Shown: positions 1 to 7,936 of the stretch, piece by piece | How positions within the stretch are numbered: the stretch's first letter is position 1 | How the letters are laid out: each line of letters begins with the position of its first letter | Assembly (NCBI GenBank): GCA_002503395.1 | Contig: DARQ01000048.1 | Span: 1 to 10,765, forward strand | Length of the DNA stretch: 10,765 nucleotides | From: Euryarchaeota archaeon UBA60 | Lineage (GTDB): Archaea; Thermoplasmatota; Poseidoniia; Poseidoniales; Poseidoniaceae | Reading direction: 5' to 3' | Translations under genes and position numbers: made by a program | The notes under the pieces: model-generated | Told to the model about the DNA's origin: nothing | Seen by the model: the letters and a program-made list of their open reading frames with translations, nothing else | Database searches by the model: none

Positions 1-731
1 GTCTCTAGCATGAAACCACCACTACATCTCTCAATGGTCGCGATGAGGGTGTCAATCCCACCTTTTTGCAGGATGACGCTCGGCACAATCCCCCTGGTCA
101 ATTCATCACTTACGTCGGGTGGAGCGAAATGCCTTACCAAGCGCTTCCTCGAAAAACCTGCACGGTCAGCCATCGGGCCGATATCGGCATAGGGAGCAGA
201 CTCGTCGCCCTCGACGTGCAATTGGCACGGTACTCCTTCGCGAGCGGCGATGGCCAAAGTCTCACCGAGCAGGGCGTTGCTCCTCTCCCAGATTGAGGCT
301 GAAACCTGCCAATGCGGCCTGCCGACCTCTCCCAAGCCCACTGCTTTACCTTCGTGAATGAACTTCAATGCCTCAGTGATGCTTTCGTGATACAACTCCA
401 TCGCTCTCTCGGCGCCGGACTCACCATCCTCCTGTTCCCAGGCCAGGCATTGGTGGGCGAAGGCGGCGGGGTGTGGTCCGAGCATTACTCGCACATCGAG
501 TTCAACTTCGCGGCGGACTTTCTCAGCCATCGCCACCGTGTCAGCATAGGCGTCGGAGTATTCGGCCGCAGTGGTGGGAAGGTTGGCGAAATCAGGGCAG
601 TGAACCAAGATCAGGTGAGTTCCTCCGGAATTGGCGAAATCTTGTGCTGCGGCGATGAAACGTCCCTTGCGGTTGAGATGGAAATGGTCGTCTAGAATCG
701 GCCCAACCCACTGCCCGTCGACAATCGACAT
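1..731 (-). CDS. TatD-like TIM-barrel metal-dependent hydrolase (archaeal COG1099 type), partial, C-terminus outside window
   Basis: This reading frame is open from an ATG at 731 to the left edge of the window, giving 243 codons and no stop. The protein begins with a short lead and then DDHFHLN, placing the amidohydrolase/TatD HxH metal pair at His16 and His18. Further likely metal ligands follow at the usual spacing: Glu135 in GLGEVGRPH, His172 in QLHVEGD and His201 in VRHFAPP. The visible sequence ends in FMLET, just where the family carries ET-D, so the last Asp ligand should lie just beyond the edge. The pattern fits the archaeal predicted metallohydrolase family related to TatD; the substrate is unknown. 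The start is supported by GGAG eight bases upstream, inside the end of the preceding gene, from which it is separated by only 3 bp. It is therefore the last visible gene of a four-gene leftward operon. The family call is firm, the function is not. Confidence 0.85.
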   Translation of the reverse strand, partial: MSIVDGQWVGPILDDHFHLNRKGRFIAAAQDFANSGGTHLILVHCPDFANLPTTAAEYSDAYADTVAMAEKVRREVELDVRVMLGPHPAAFAHQCLAWEQEDGESGAERAMELYHESITEALKFIHEGKAVGLGEVGRPHWQVSASIWERSNALLGETLAIAAREGVPCQLHVEGDESAPYADIGPMADRAGFSRKRLVRHFAPPDVSDELTRGIVPSVILQKGGIDTLIATIERCSGGFMLE

Positions 732-734
732 GAG

Positions 735-1295
735 TCAGTCTCCGCCGGTAGCGGCAACGAACAGACCGGCGGCGGCAATCTTTGAGCGCCAGTATACCGC
801 CGACATCGCCACTAGATTTGCGTGTGTAGCTCCCAAGGCTACTGCCTTGCCATTTTCCCACAATAAGAGTTCCATTTCATGGCGCCTATCTTGGATACGC
901 ATACAATCCAGGCGGGAATCTCTCTCGAGGATTGCCGGATAGAGGGCATCTTCAAGTCCATCGAATGTCAGCCCGCTGTTAAACTGGAACGATGCTTGAA
1001 CCGGTCCCATCTCGGTGCTGAGGCCATCATCACTGCGACCCATGCGAAGAAGCACTTCCTTGGCCGCTGCACGAGCAATTTGTAGACGCTTGGTGCCGTG
1101 GACGATGATGCGACCGCGGGAATCGATGATGATGGTTGCGCGCGGCACCTGTAATTGGAACAGGATATAGTCTCCAGACCGCTGACCGGAAAGTTTGCTC
1201 AGTACAGCCTCTTGGTCGATGGGCTCGGCGTGGGTGAAGCGAACCAATTGGTTCTCGACCCGGACCTCGGGTGCTTTTGATTCGTCCAATCTCAC
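735..1295 (-). CDS. Divergent two-repeat TATA-binding-protein-like protein
   Basis: 186 aa from a GTG at 1295; a TTG at 1289 is an alternative with good spacing to GGAGG (184 aa). I recognise a TBP-like fold from two direct repeats, about residues 15-86 and 98-173. Each carries the TBP signature of a hydrophobic strand, then G-R/K, a second strand and G-T/A, followed by a helix: ATIIIDSRGRIIVHGTK at 53-69 and the matching LLLWENGKAVALGAT ending at 157. The repeats are offset by 88 residues, close to the repeat spacing of canonical TBP, and total length is near that of archaeal TBP (about 180 aa). The position that is normally the DNA-intercalating Phe in the IF-SSGK strand is Asp58 in repeat 1 and Trp146 in repeat 2, so ordinary TATA bending is doubtful. 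Its GTG overlaps the upstream stop as GTGA, implying translational coupling. It could be a specialised transcription factor, a regulator, or a TBP-fold protein that no longer binds DNA. The fold call rests on pattern reading, not on a profile search. Confidence 0.6.
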   Translation of the reverse strand: MRLDESKAPEVRVENQLVRFTHAEPIDQEAVLSKLSGQRSGDYILFQLQVPRATIIIDSRGRIIVHGTKRLQIARAAAKEVLLRMGRSDDGLSTEMGPVQASFQFNSGLTFDGLEDALYPAILERDSRLDCMRIQDRRHEMELLLWENGKAVALGATHANLVAMSAVYWRSKIAAAGLFVAATGGD

Positions 1296-2095
1296 TCCTC
1301 CTCTCCATCCGAAGCAGTCTCAACACATGAAATGTGCTCAGGCGTAGTACAGGATTCCAGAGCAGCCAATAACTCATTTCGGCGCGCCAGATGGTGCGGC
1401 AGTAGGAGCACGACATCATTCCGTCCACACTTTTCTCGTAATTCTGCCACAGCACCACGAATTCTCGCCGCCAACCTTGCGTCCCTCTCGCTGGATAATT
1501 CAGGGCCGAGCCGCAACTCCTGCTCAATCCACCACGCACCGGCTAGACTTCCGGCGATGAATAGTTCCGGATCCATTCCTGAAACCGGTTTGCTGATTTT
1601 GCTCAGTTCCAAGTGTATTCGCCGGTATCTGCCCTTTTGGAATATCGCTTTGAGCAGTACCATCGGATTGGTGACCTTAGTCGCTTGACGCTCTAGCATG
1701 TCGAGCCAATCCTCATCATCTTCAGCACACGGTTCGGTGAAAAATACGTGCTTGTGATTTTTCTCGGCAAATAATAACAGTCGGCGGGGTTCCGGGTCGG
1801 GGAAATTTGGCCCGGTAATATCTTCGAGTAACATCAGGGAATCGAGGTAACGAGCATCCAGCCCTCCCCCAAGCATCGCTTCAGCCACATTGATTCCCGG
1901 ACTCTCTAACTCGGATGCGGCCTCTGCCTCCCATAACTCTGGTTCATCTTCGGTCGCCAGCAGTGCCAATCCATCCCACTTGATTCGCGGACGTATTTCG
2001 CGCGGATATACGATACACGGCAGTACCCCATGCAGGTGTACCGACCCACCATCCGGGTCATCCCATCGGGCATCCGCCCACTCGAGCGGTTGCAG
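1292..2095 (-). CDS. Uncharacterised 267-aa protein, probable CTG start
   Basis: I do not recognise this family with confidence. The frame is unambiguously coding from TTG at 1969 (225 aa), but coding-like sequence continues upstream, including WDDPDGGSVHLHGVLPCIVYP, as far as the TGA of the giant protein in the same frame. No ATG, GTG or TTG lies between that TGA and 1969. The best start is CTG at 2095, five bases after GAGGTG of a GAGGTGAT motif that matches the archaeal anti-Shine-Dalgarno. The product is soluble: no signal peptide or membrane helix is evident, and the C-terminus is acidic (DGEEE). A cluster ERDARLA (203-209) followed by VVLLLPHHL (228-236) weakly recalls the RD..MA...G..H end of TraB/PrgY proteins; this is speculative. 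It begins 9 bp after the giant gene and overlaps the TBP-like gene by 4 bp. Readthrough of the upstream TGA would be an alternative way to translate the N-terminal part. Confidence 0.7.
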   Translation of the reverse strand: MQPLEWADARWDDPDGGSVHLHGVLPCIVYPREIRPRIKWDGLALLATEDEPELWEAEAASELESPGINVAEAMLGGGLDARYLDSLMLLEDITGPNFPDPEPRRLLLFAEKNHKHVFFTEPCAEDDEDWLDMLERQATKVTNPMVLLKAIFQKGRYRRIHLELSKISKPVSGMDPELFIAGSLAGAWWIEQELRLGPELSSERDARLAARIRGAVAELREKCGRNDVVLLLPHHLARRNELLAALESCTTPEHISCVETASDGEEE

Positions 2096-2104
2096 TGAAT
2101 CACC
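2093..2104 (-). promoter_or_regulatory. Strong Shine-Dalgarno deciding a CTG start
   Basis: Read on the minus strand, the sequence right after the giant gene's TGA is GGTGATTCACTG. Together with the preceding bases it forms GAGGTGAT, nearly the full complement of the archaeal 16S rRNA tail. Five bases after GAGGTG comes CTG, in frame with the 267-aa gene. A GTG inside the motif opens only a 65-codon frame with no convincing protein character. The motif supports initiation at CTG rather than at the TTG 126 bp downstream, which has no comparable site. Confidence 0.5.
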
Positions 2105-5100
2105 TCATTTACTCTCGTTGACCCAATCTCGCAATTGCTCTAGCGACCAACCTTGATCGAAGTATCCTTGAATCTGTTGTTGGTCCCAGAAGGTGAACTC
2201 TGCCAACGCTTCTTGCATCATCGGAGGTACTGAACCAGTATCCGGACCGAACATCGCATTTTCTGTTGACGGATAGGTCTTGGCCGAGGCATCATCATCC
2301 AGATATTCGTCGTACATCTCCTCACCTTCCTCATCCTTATTGCGCACGACCAAGACTCCGACTATTACGACGAGGATTAATATCAATCCACCCAGACCGG
2401 TGAGAATCAACATCAACGTTCCATCGTCGGAGCCGGAACTTACACCTACCTTGACGCTGAATTGCTTACCTGAAGTCTTTCCGCTCCACAGCATCTCGCC
2501 GCTGGCATTATCGTATATTTCAAAATGGACTCCGGTCGTGGCACGGGCAAATGCCTCAATGGTCACGGTTTCGGTCTTGGTTTCGCTGACATCGATTGCA
2601 TCGGTTGTTATCTGCTTCACCAATTGGGTTGTTTGGCCACCGACATTCGAGTAGATATCCAAGGTGATATTACCCGGCACATTTCCCACATTGGTCATTC
2701 GAATGTCGAGACGAATGTCTTCACCGACACTGGGTGATTCAGGGAACATTGTTACATCTGTAGGGCCGATATGGAATTCGGCCTGCTCGTAAACCACCGA
2801 ATAGCTACTGATGGAAGATCTCTCAGTCCCGATGATTGGTGAGCCAAACTCTCCACCACCCTGAATTTCAAGTCCTGCGGAATCGGTTCCAGCCACCCAG
2901 AATTGCAGTGAAACCACTGATGCTGAAGGTGGGTCGGGCATCTGTTCCTTGCCGGGCAATTCACTGCCAGGCCAGAGGTCGATGCAGGTCGCAGTGGCGA
3001 TGAACAGGTTTCCTGAAGCAATAAAGTCGAGTGGGGCAGATAGGTTATCCATGCCGAATTCCATTTTGTAGAAAGACCACATGTTTCCATTTTGGAAATA
3101 ATTCCAGAATACCGTTATGGCACCTTGGTCCAATTGCTCACTTTCGGAAATCATCAATTGAACATCAACACAATGGATAGACGAGGAGGGTAATACACCG
3201 ATCTCAAGTAATTCACCACTGGCAGATGTTACCGACCAAGTATTAGCCACAACTTCGGGACTTGAAGAATCGACCTTGATGACGAATCTTGCTTCACCAA
3301 TGGTGGTCGAGTCGACCGCTCCTTGAGGAAGATTGATCAATTTGAATGTGTAGGTGAACTCGTTTGTTGCACTAGGTACCACCAGACTGATATTGAATGA
3401 GCCGCCGGTGAAGTTGTGGTAGGTTGTCTCGCCAAACTCAAACTCATAATTCCCGCCCGAAACTCCTTCTTCTCGGATAATCTCCATGGTCAATTCGGCT
3501 TCCGGCGAAACAATGCCACTACCCAGACTATCTACGAAGGCATATCTTCCGGTGAACGAAACCACGTCACGCTTATACACGAAACCAACAGCATTACCTG
3601 TGGAGAAGTTGTAGATTTCTTCGGTAATAGGAACGACGGAATCCGTGAGTTGCATCGAAAATGTATCGAGGGTGATACCATCGCCATAATTCCATTTCTG
3701 AAGGGTACGTCCGCCGCCCGGAGAAAGAATACTGGACGGGTTATTCGCGTCTTTGTCGCTGATTCTGATCTGCGGCGTCATCACTCCGGTGGCCTCGTAT
3801 GCATTCCATGCCAACTCAATTGGAATCACCAATCTGAAACTGGCTTCAAATCTAATGAGTCTATATCCAGTCATATTTGTCAGCACTGTACCTTCGCTGG
3901 TATTAGAAGCTGGGAGAACGTTGAACCACTGGCTTGTAGTGACAACGGTATTGTTGCTGAAGTGATAAATCATCTTCATGTGGTTCTGTACCCCTGGATT
4001 CAGGTCAACTTCGATGTAGTCAACATCACTCCAACCGTTAGGGTCGGTTCCTTCGACTACCAAGTCGTAGGTGTTTCCTGCATACATCGTCTTTTTCATC
4101 GAATTGAGGCTTGTCCCGGAACTATCATAGATGAAGAAATTCTGCAATGTTGGGCCATAACTTAACATGCTGATATAGGTGATTGAATCATTATCAAAAC
4201 CAGCTGAGCCACCTCTGATTTGATTTCCGGCAATGTCGATGCCAGTAATGTAAATACTAACCAGACCATACGGATCTTGGCCCTCATTGGCTACGTCGTT
4301 TATCGACACGGTGTAATTTCCGATTGGAGCGGCACCATCTGGAACAATAATAATTTGATTGTATTCGCTCTCCTGCGCCTCTCGGTCACCGTTAATATCA
4401 TGGTCATACTCGACCCAGTAATTGAAGGTGAGAGAATCAGGAGGAGATGGTGAATCCCATGCCTCAACCTTGATTTGCTGATTGACACTTGGGATTACCC
4501 AGGTTTTATCCACAAGCACCCTCCAGTATATTTGATTCTGGAATACAGAGATATTTACCAAACCTGGCTCAATGGTATCAATTGTCAGGTTGAAGGATAT
4601 CGCACAGGTCTCGTTGCTGAAACATGGTTGACCGTACAGGTCGAGGTTGGTGCCTTTGTCGTATCCAGCCATTCGCAAACGGTACTTACCTTCGCCAGCG
4701 GCATCGGAACCCAAGTCGACCATCCAGTCGAAGTCTCCCCCGATGGGGCCGGTGATATTGCCTATTTCGACCCACTCATAGGTGATATCATTAGGAATAG
4801 TGTTGTTCTGCACCTCCTCTTCAACCAATAGATTGTAGGCCGAAGGGTCGGGCGAAACATCAAGATTCTCCAAACGAACAGAGCCGGTCAGACGAATCAG
4901 TTGGTTTGAGCGTGCATCGTCGGGGTCCTGAGACTCACCGGCGTTGTTCTGTAAGTCAAAGGTGGCGATTCCGGCATCGTTCTCGATTGCATTCCCACCA
5001 ACTGGGGCGAGGTGAAGAGCCGAGGGCAGTCCCTCGACACCATTGGCAGCTAGAAGCGAGGCGAAGATGCGAACGTCTGGGGCATCTTCCCAATTGGTGT

Positions 5101-7837
5101 TGATGGTGAAGCGCCAAGACACCTGTTTACCCTGTGCAGTGTCGGTAGCAACGGATGGTTGTAATGAGATCAGATTATCGGGATCATTGACTTCTGAGAA
5201 TCCATTGAAATCATCATAGGATAAGTCGACAGACCCGGTTTCAGACTCAAGGCGAAGAAGGCACTTATCCAATGTTGACCCGGTACCACCATCGACATAG
5301 TGTAGGCTGATAACCTCAATTATCGAGCCATCGGGATAGAGTCCGGTCACCTCTCCGGTAATACTCAGAGAACTATCATAACCGGGTGAGGTAACTACCA
5401 TCAACTCTGATAGAGCAACACCACCACCGCTCGCACCCTGAACGTGGATTGGTACACTTACCAAGCCATTATTGTCGCTTCCCAAAGCAACACCTTGCGA
5501 GAATTCACGCACTAGACCATGGCTGTTTCCCAGGGTCTTTTCCCAATAGTAGAGAATATTGAGATCGAGAAAGCGCAACGAGGAACCGGTGGTCGCATTC
5601 GGGCTGGTAGCTTCAAAGTACATCGTCACCCAGTCATTTGCATAAGCATCGGTATAACTTACTGCAACCATCGGATTGTCAAGTAGAGATTGAACCGCAG
5701 CAGCGAAGTCTATGTATTCAGCGGCGGCTTCGGGAATCCATACCGTAGTGTTTTCAAAATCCCCCAGGGAAGCCATCTGACCCGTTGCAACCAGGTTAAG
5801 GCTGAAACCTTCACTGGCGTCGGAAGTTGAGGAAATCGTATTGCTATCGAAGGCGAAGTTGGCGGCTATGATGTCTGCATCCAATGGCACCATGAACCAT
5901 CCTCCATCCCCTATTCCCGAGGCACCGATACTGAGATTGGAAGTATCTGAACCAAGGTTGATGCCATCTACCTTGCCGGTCCAGAAATTGGTTTGACGGC
6001 CGAAATTTCCGAACGCCGGTTCATCGAATCCCCATTCGGAATCTCCGTCTCCAGCGATATCGATGTAGACGCCTAAGGGGTTGAAACTGAATTCAACATC
6101 AAACCACATCCCACTAACCGAACAAGGGCCAGAATAGGATAGCATACCGGTAAAGGTGAAAATCGGATGAGCCAATGTATACCATTGCTGATTGGTCAAA
6201 TTGATGAAATCGGTGAGTCCCGGATACATCAACGCTATATTCGCTGTCTCGGCACAACTATCGGTGACAATAGGTTTGATTCTTGTAATCGGATATTCAA
6301 GTCTCGATTTAATAATCGGCGGATTATATTCAGCATCGAGAATACGCGGTTGGTACATCAATTGGATATCCATCCCGGGACTTTCCCAAATACCATTTCG
6401 TATAGCTCCGGCTATTACGGTGGAAGAATCATTGAAGCCACTGCCGAGCCGAGTACCCAGTGACAGACCGTGTAGCACGGGACTGGCCAACCGTTTGATT
6501 CCGCTATCAAAAGTAAAGCGGAAATTTACCAGCGGGTATTGAGTTGAATTAATATTCCATAATTCTATTATCGGGCCTTCAAGGCCGGTCAATGCATTGC
6601 CATTCGTATCGATTACTACATTACCGGATGAAGAGTGAATGACATCGACGGAGAGTGTATTGGTCGCTGTCGTTTCAGACTCAAGAAGCAGAATACCATA
6701 TCCGTCTGGAAATCCTGGTTCGGGAAATATCGCCGGGGCGAAATTCTTGACGTCGACATAGCCGCTCTGCGGTAGGGGGTCACCGAGACGGAAGTCATCG
6801 ATATACCAGCCGGGCATCGTACTATTAACAGCAACACCGACATGGTTATTTCGTTCTAAGACAAAGCGAATCTTCACGTATTTACCGACATATTCCTCTA
6901 GATTAAGGGCTAAGGTTCCCCATCCAGTAGGGTTCAGGATTGAGTCGGTGCTCTCGCCGGCGATTGCGTACTGGCCAAGACCGATGCCATCACAGAACTG
7001 GATTTTTCCGTTTCCGGAACCCTTCTGCTTCAAGCCGTTATTGTATCCCAAAGTGCTGTTGCCAATATCGAATGGAGTCTGAATCCAGATACCACCCCAA
7101 TCTTGGCCGTTGGATGAATTCATTAATTCGACATAGCCGCAATCGTAGTATCTGGTATCGGTGACCGAGCCCGATATTGACTCATTGTAGAAAAGCCCAT
7201 GCCATGAAGAGAATCTAGCGATGAAACCACCGGTCTTGACCTCGGTAGAAGAAGATTCCATGGATATCTCAAAATTCGGAGCCGTTCGGTCATCGGTATA
7301 GTCGTCATCGAACAACGTGGTACCCCAACATTCGTTTCCCGAAGAGCAATTGTCGGGGATAATCTCGCCGGTGGTCAAACTACCGTGTTCCCAATTCCCA
7401 TAGGGGTGCAAGAAGTCCGGGCCAAAACCACCATCGGTCTGCTCAAAGTCGGTGGAATAGCCATTGGATATCAAGCGCAAGGAAGGCTCTGTGTAAGTGA
7501 AATCGGTTTGGACGGAATAGGCGGTCTGCTGATTATTGATACTCGGGTCCCATATCCATTGAGTGGCACTTGAATCGAAGCGCACGTGTTGTTGGTGGGT
7601 GGTGGTGGTGGTCGAGACCTTCATCGATGCGCTGGTTACGGTTTCTCCGGCCGGTAGGTCGACCACACCATCGACGGTATTTGCGTAGGTCAAAGTATCA
7701 CGAATCTCAATCGAAACTGAGGGTTGGCCATTGCCAAATGTGGTGATGCTGACCGCGGCCACCGTGGTCGAGAAAAACATCAATGCTACTAGTACGAAGG
7801 CAGAAAAAGTTCGGTTTGGATTAGTCTTTCGGCTCAC
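2105..7837 (-). CDS. Giant secreted, single-pass membrane-anchored surface protein with MAM-like and CARDB-like domains
   Basis: 1910 aa, intact, GTG start; an in-frame TGA nine bases upstream rules out a longer frame. Residues 1-28 form a signal peptide (RKTNPNR, a hydrophobic core 11-26, cleavage near VAA-VS). A region ending in PGWYIDDFRLGDP near residue 343, rich in Trp, Gly and Cys pairs, resembles MAM/M6-peptidase VEG-type beta-sandwich modules. IDIAGDGDSEWGFDEP lies near 593-608. Residues 1145-1156 read DHDINGDREAQE, an EF-hand-like calcium loop with Asp1, Asp3, Asn5, Gly6, Glu9 and Glu12. Two Ig-like segments end in similar D-AG-x-I-GG motifs (near 1200-1212 and 1650-1664). Residues about 1688-1791 look like a CARDB module (PSVGEDIRLDIRMTNVG). 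One transmembrane helix spans 1806-1831, and a 79-aa acidic tail ends in an amphipathic WDQQQIQGYFDQGWSLEQLRDW motif. Many N-x-S/T sequons suggest glycosylation. No protease active site was seen. A role in adhesion, polymer binding or surface recognition is inferred. Confidence 0.9.
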   Translation of the reverse strand: MSRKTNPNRTFSAFVLVALMFFSTTVAAVSITTFGNGQPSVSIEIRDTLTYANTVDGVVDLPAGETVTSASMKVSTTTTTHQQHVRFDSSATQWIWDPSINNQQTAYSVQTDFTYTEPSLRLISNGYSTDFEQTDGGFGPDFLHPYGNWEHGSLTTGEIIPDNCSSGNECWGTTLFDDDYTDDRTAPNFEISMESSSTEVKTGGFIARFSSWHGLFYNESISGSVTDTRYYDCGYVELMNSSNGQDWGGIWIQTPFDIGNSTLGYNNGLKQKGSGNGKIQFCDGIGLGQYAIAGESTDSILNPTGWGTLALNLEEYVGKYVKIRFVLERNNHVGVAVNSTMPGWYIDDFRLGDPLPQSGYVDVKNFAPAIFPEPGFPDGYGILLLESETTATNTLSVDVIHSSSGNVVIDTNGNALTGLEGPIIELWNINSTQYPLVNFRFTFDSGIKRLASPVLHGLSLGTRLGSGFNDSSTVIAGAIRNGIWESPGMDIQLMYQPRILDAEYNPPIIKSRLEYPITRIKPIVTDSCAETANIALMYPGLTDFINLTNQQWYTLAHPIFTFTGMLSYSGPCSVSGMWFDVEFSFNPLGVYIDIAGDGDSEWGFDEPAFGNFGRQTNFWTGKVDGINLGSDTSNLSIGASGIGDGGWFMVPLDADIIAANFAFDSNTISSTSDASEGFSLNLVATGQMASLGDFENTTVWIPEAAAEYIDFAAAVQSLLDNPMVAVSYTDAYANDWVTMYFEATSPNATTGSSLRFLDLNILYYWEKTLGNSHGLVREFSQGVALGSDNNGLVSVPIHVQGASGGGVALSELMVVTSPGYDSSLSITGEVTGLYPDGSIIEVISLHYVDGGTGSTLDKCLLRLESETGSVDLSYDDFNGFSEVNDPDNLISLQPSVATDTAQGKQVSWRFTINTNWEDAPDVRIFASLLAANGVEGLPSALHLAPVGGNAIENDAGIATFDLQNNAGESQDPDDARSNQLIRLTGSVRLENLDVSPDPSAYNLLVEEEVQNNTIPNDITYEWVEIGNITGPIGGDFDWMVDLGSDAAGEGKYRLRMAGYDKGTNLDLYGQPCFSNETCAISFNLTIDTIEPGLVNISVFQNQIYWRVLVDKTWVIPSVNQQIKVEAWDSPSPPDSLTFNYWVEYDHDINGDREAQESEYNQIIIVPDGAAPIGNYTVSINDVANEGQDPYGLVSIYITGIDIAGNQIRGGSAGFDNDSITYISMLSYGPTLQNFFIYDSSGTSLNSMKKTMYAGNTYDLVVEGTDPNGWSDVDYIEVDLNPGVQNHMKMIYHFSNNTVVTTSQWFNVLPASNTSEGTVLTNMTGYRLIRFEASFRLVIPIELAWNAYEATGVMTPQIRISDKDANNPSSILSPGGGRTLQKWNYGDGITLDTFSMQLTDSVVPITEEIYNFSTGNAVGFVYKRDVVSFTGRYAFVDSLGSGIVSPEAELTMEIIREEGVSGGNYEFEFGETTYHNFTGGSFNISLVVPSATNEFTYTFKLINLPQGAVDSTTIGEARFVIKVDSSSPEVVANTWSVTSASGELLEIGVLPSSSIHCVDVQLMISESEQLDQGAITVFWNYFQNGNMWSFYKMEFGMDNLSAPLDFIASGNLFIATATCIDLWPGSELPGKEQMPDPPSASVVSLQFWVAGTDSAGLEIQGGGEFGSPIIGTERSSISSYSVVYEQAEFHIGPTDVTMFPESPSVGEDIRLDIRMTNVGNVPGNITLDIYSNVGGQTTQLVKQITTDAIDVSETKTETVTIEAFARATTGVHFEIYDNASGEMLWSGKTSGKQFSVKVGVSSGSDDGTLMLILTGLGGLILILVVIVGVLVVRNKDEEGEEMYDEYLDDDASAKTYPSTENAMFGPDTGSVPPMMQEALAEFTFWDQQQIQGYFDQGWSLEQLRDWVNESK

Positions 7838-7869
7838 CTGAGTTCAACCCTTAAGCAAAGCCCAATCGG

Positions 7870-7889
7870 AAAGGGCATTAAACCCCTTT
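7870..7889. promoter_or_regulatory. Inverted repeat around a TATA-like box upstream of the giant gene
   Basis: AAAGGG (7870-7875) and CCCTTT (7884-7889) flank CATTAAAC. On the minus strand the spacer reads GTTTAATG, a TATA-like element about 40 bp before the GTG at 7837. A start site some 27 bp downstream of the box would leave a leader of roughly 16 nt. A dyad wrapped around a TATA box is a plausible repressor operator, but this is inferred from layout only. Confidence 0.3.
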
Positions 7890-7901
7890 GCTCATTTGTC
7901 G

Positions 7902-7918
7902 CCCCTCCTATGGAGGGG
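7902..7918. repeat. Perfect 7-bp GC-rich inverted repeat (CCCCTCC-TAT-GGAGGGG)
   Basis: CCCCTCC (7902-7908) and GGAGGGG (7912-7918) are separated by three bases. It lies between the ThiI-like gene and the giant gene, upstream of the TATA-like box of the latter. In RNA it would form a tight hairpin, and in DNA it could be an operator. On the minus strand the T-run comes before the hairpin rather than after it, so it is not a bacterial-style terminator for the ThiI-like gene. Confidence 0.5.
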
Positions 7919-7923
7919 AAAAA
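7919..7923 (-). terminator. T5 tract downstream of the ThiI-like gene, candidate archaeal terminator
   Basis: On the minus strand GGCTTTTTCCCC occurs 13 bases after the ThiI-like stop codon. Archaeal RNA polymerase can terminate at short U-tracts without a hairpin. A run of only five T is weak evidence, although the position is right for separating the ThiI-like transcript from the giant-gene operon. Confidence 0.35.
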
Positions 7924-7936
7924 GCCTGTATCGTCC

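Noticed and set aside
312..695. A 127-codon open frame on the plus strand
   Set aside because: It is antisense to the metallohydrolase, whose metal-binding motifs read cleanly on the minus strand.
1906..2103. A 65-codon minus-strand frame starting at GTG 2103
   Set aside because: The GTG lies inside the Shine-Dalgarno motif, and the sequence is rich in Arg, Met and Cys with no protein character, whereas the overlapping frame reads as the natural N-terminus of the 267-aa protein. It would matter again only if a sequencing indel were shown.
3416..4165. A 249-codon open frame on the plus strand
   Set aside because: It lies wholly antisense to the giant gene, whose frame has clear domains. The translation looks random, with no family motif and no ribosome-binding site.
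7902..7923. Rho-independent-style terminator for the ThiI-like gene
   Set aside because: On the relevant (minus) strand the T-run precedes the hairpin, the wrong order for an intrinsic terminator. The T-run alone is listed as a weak archaeal candidate.
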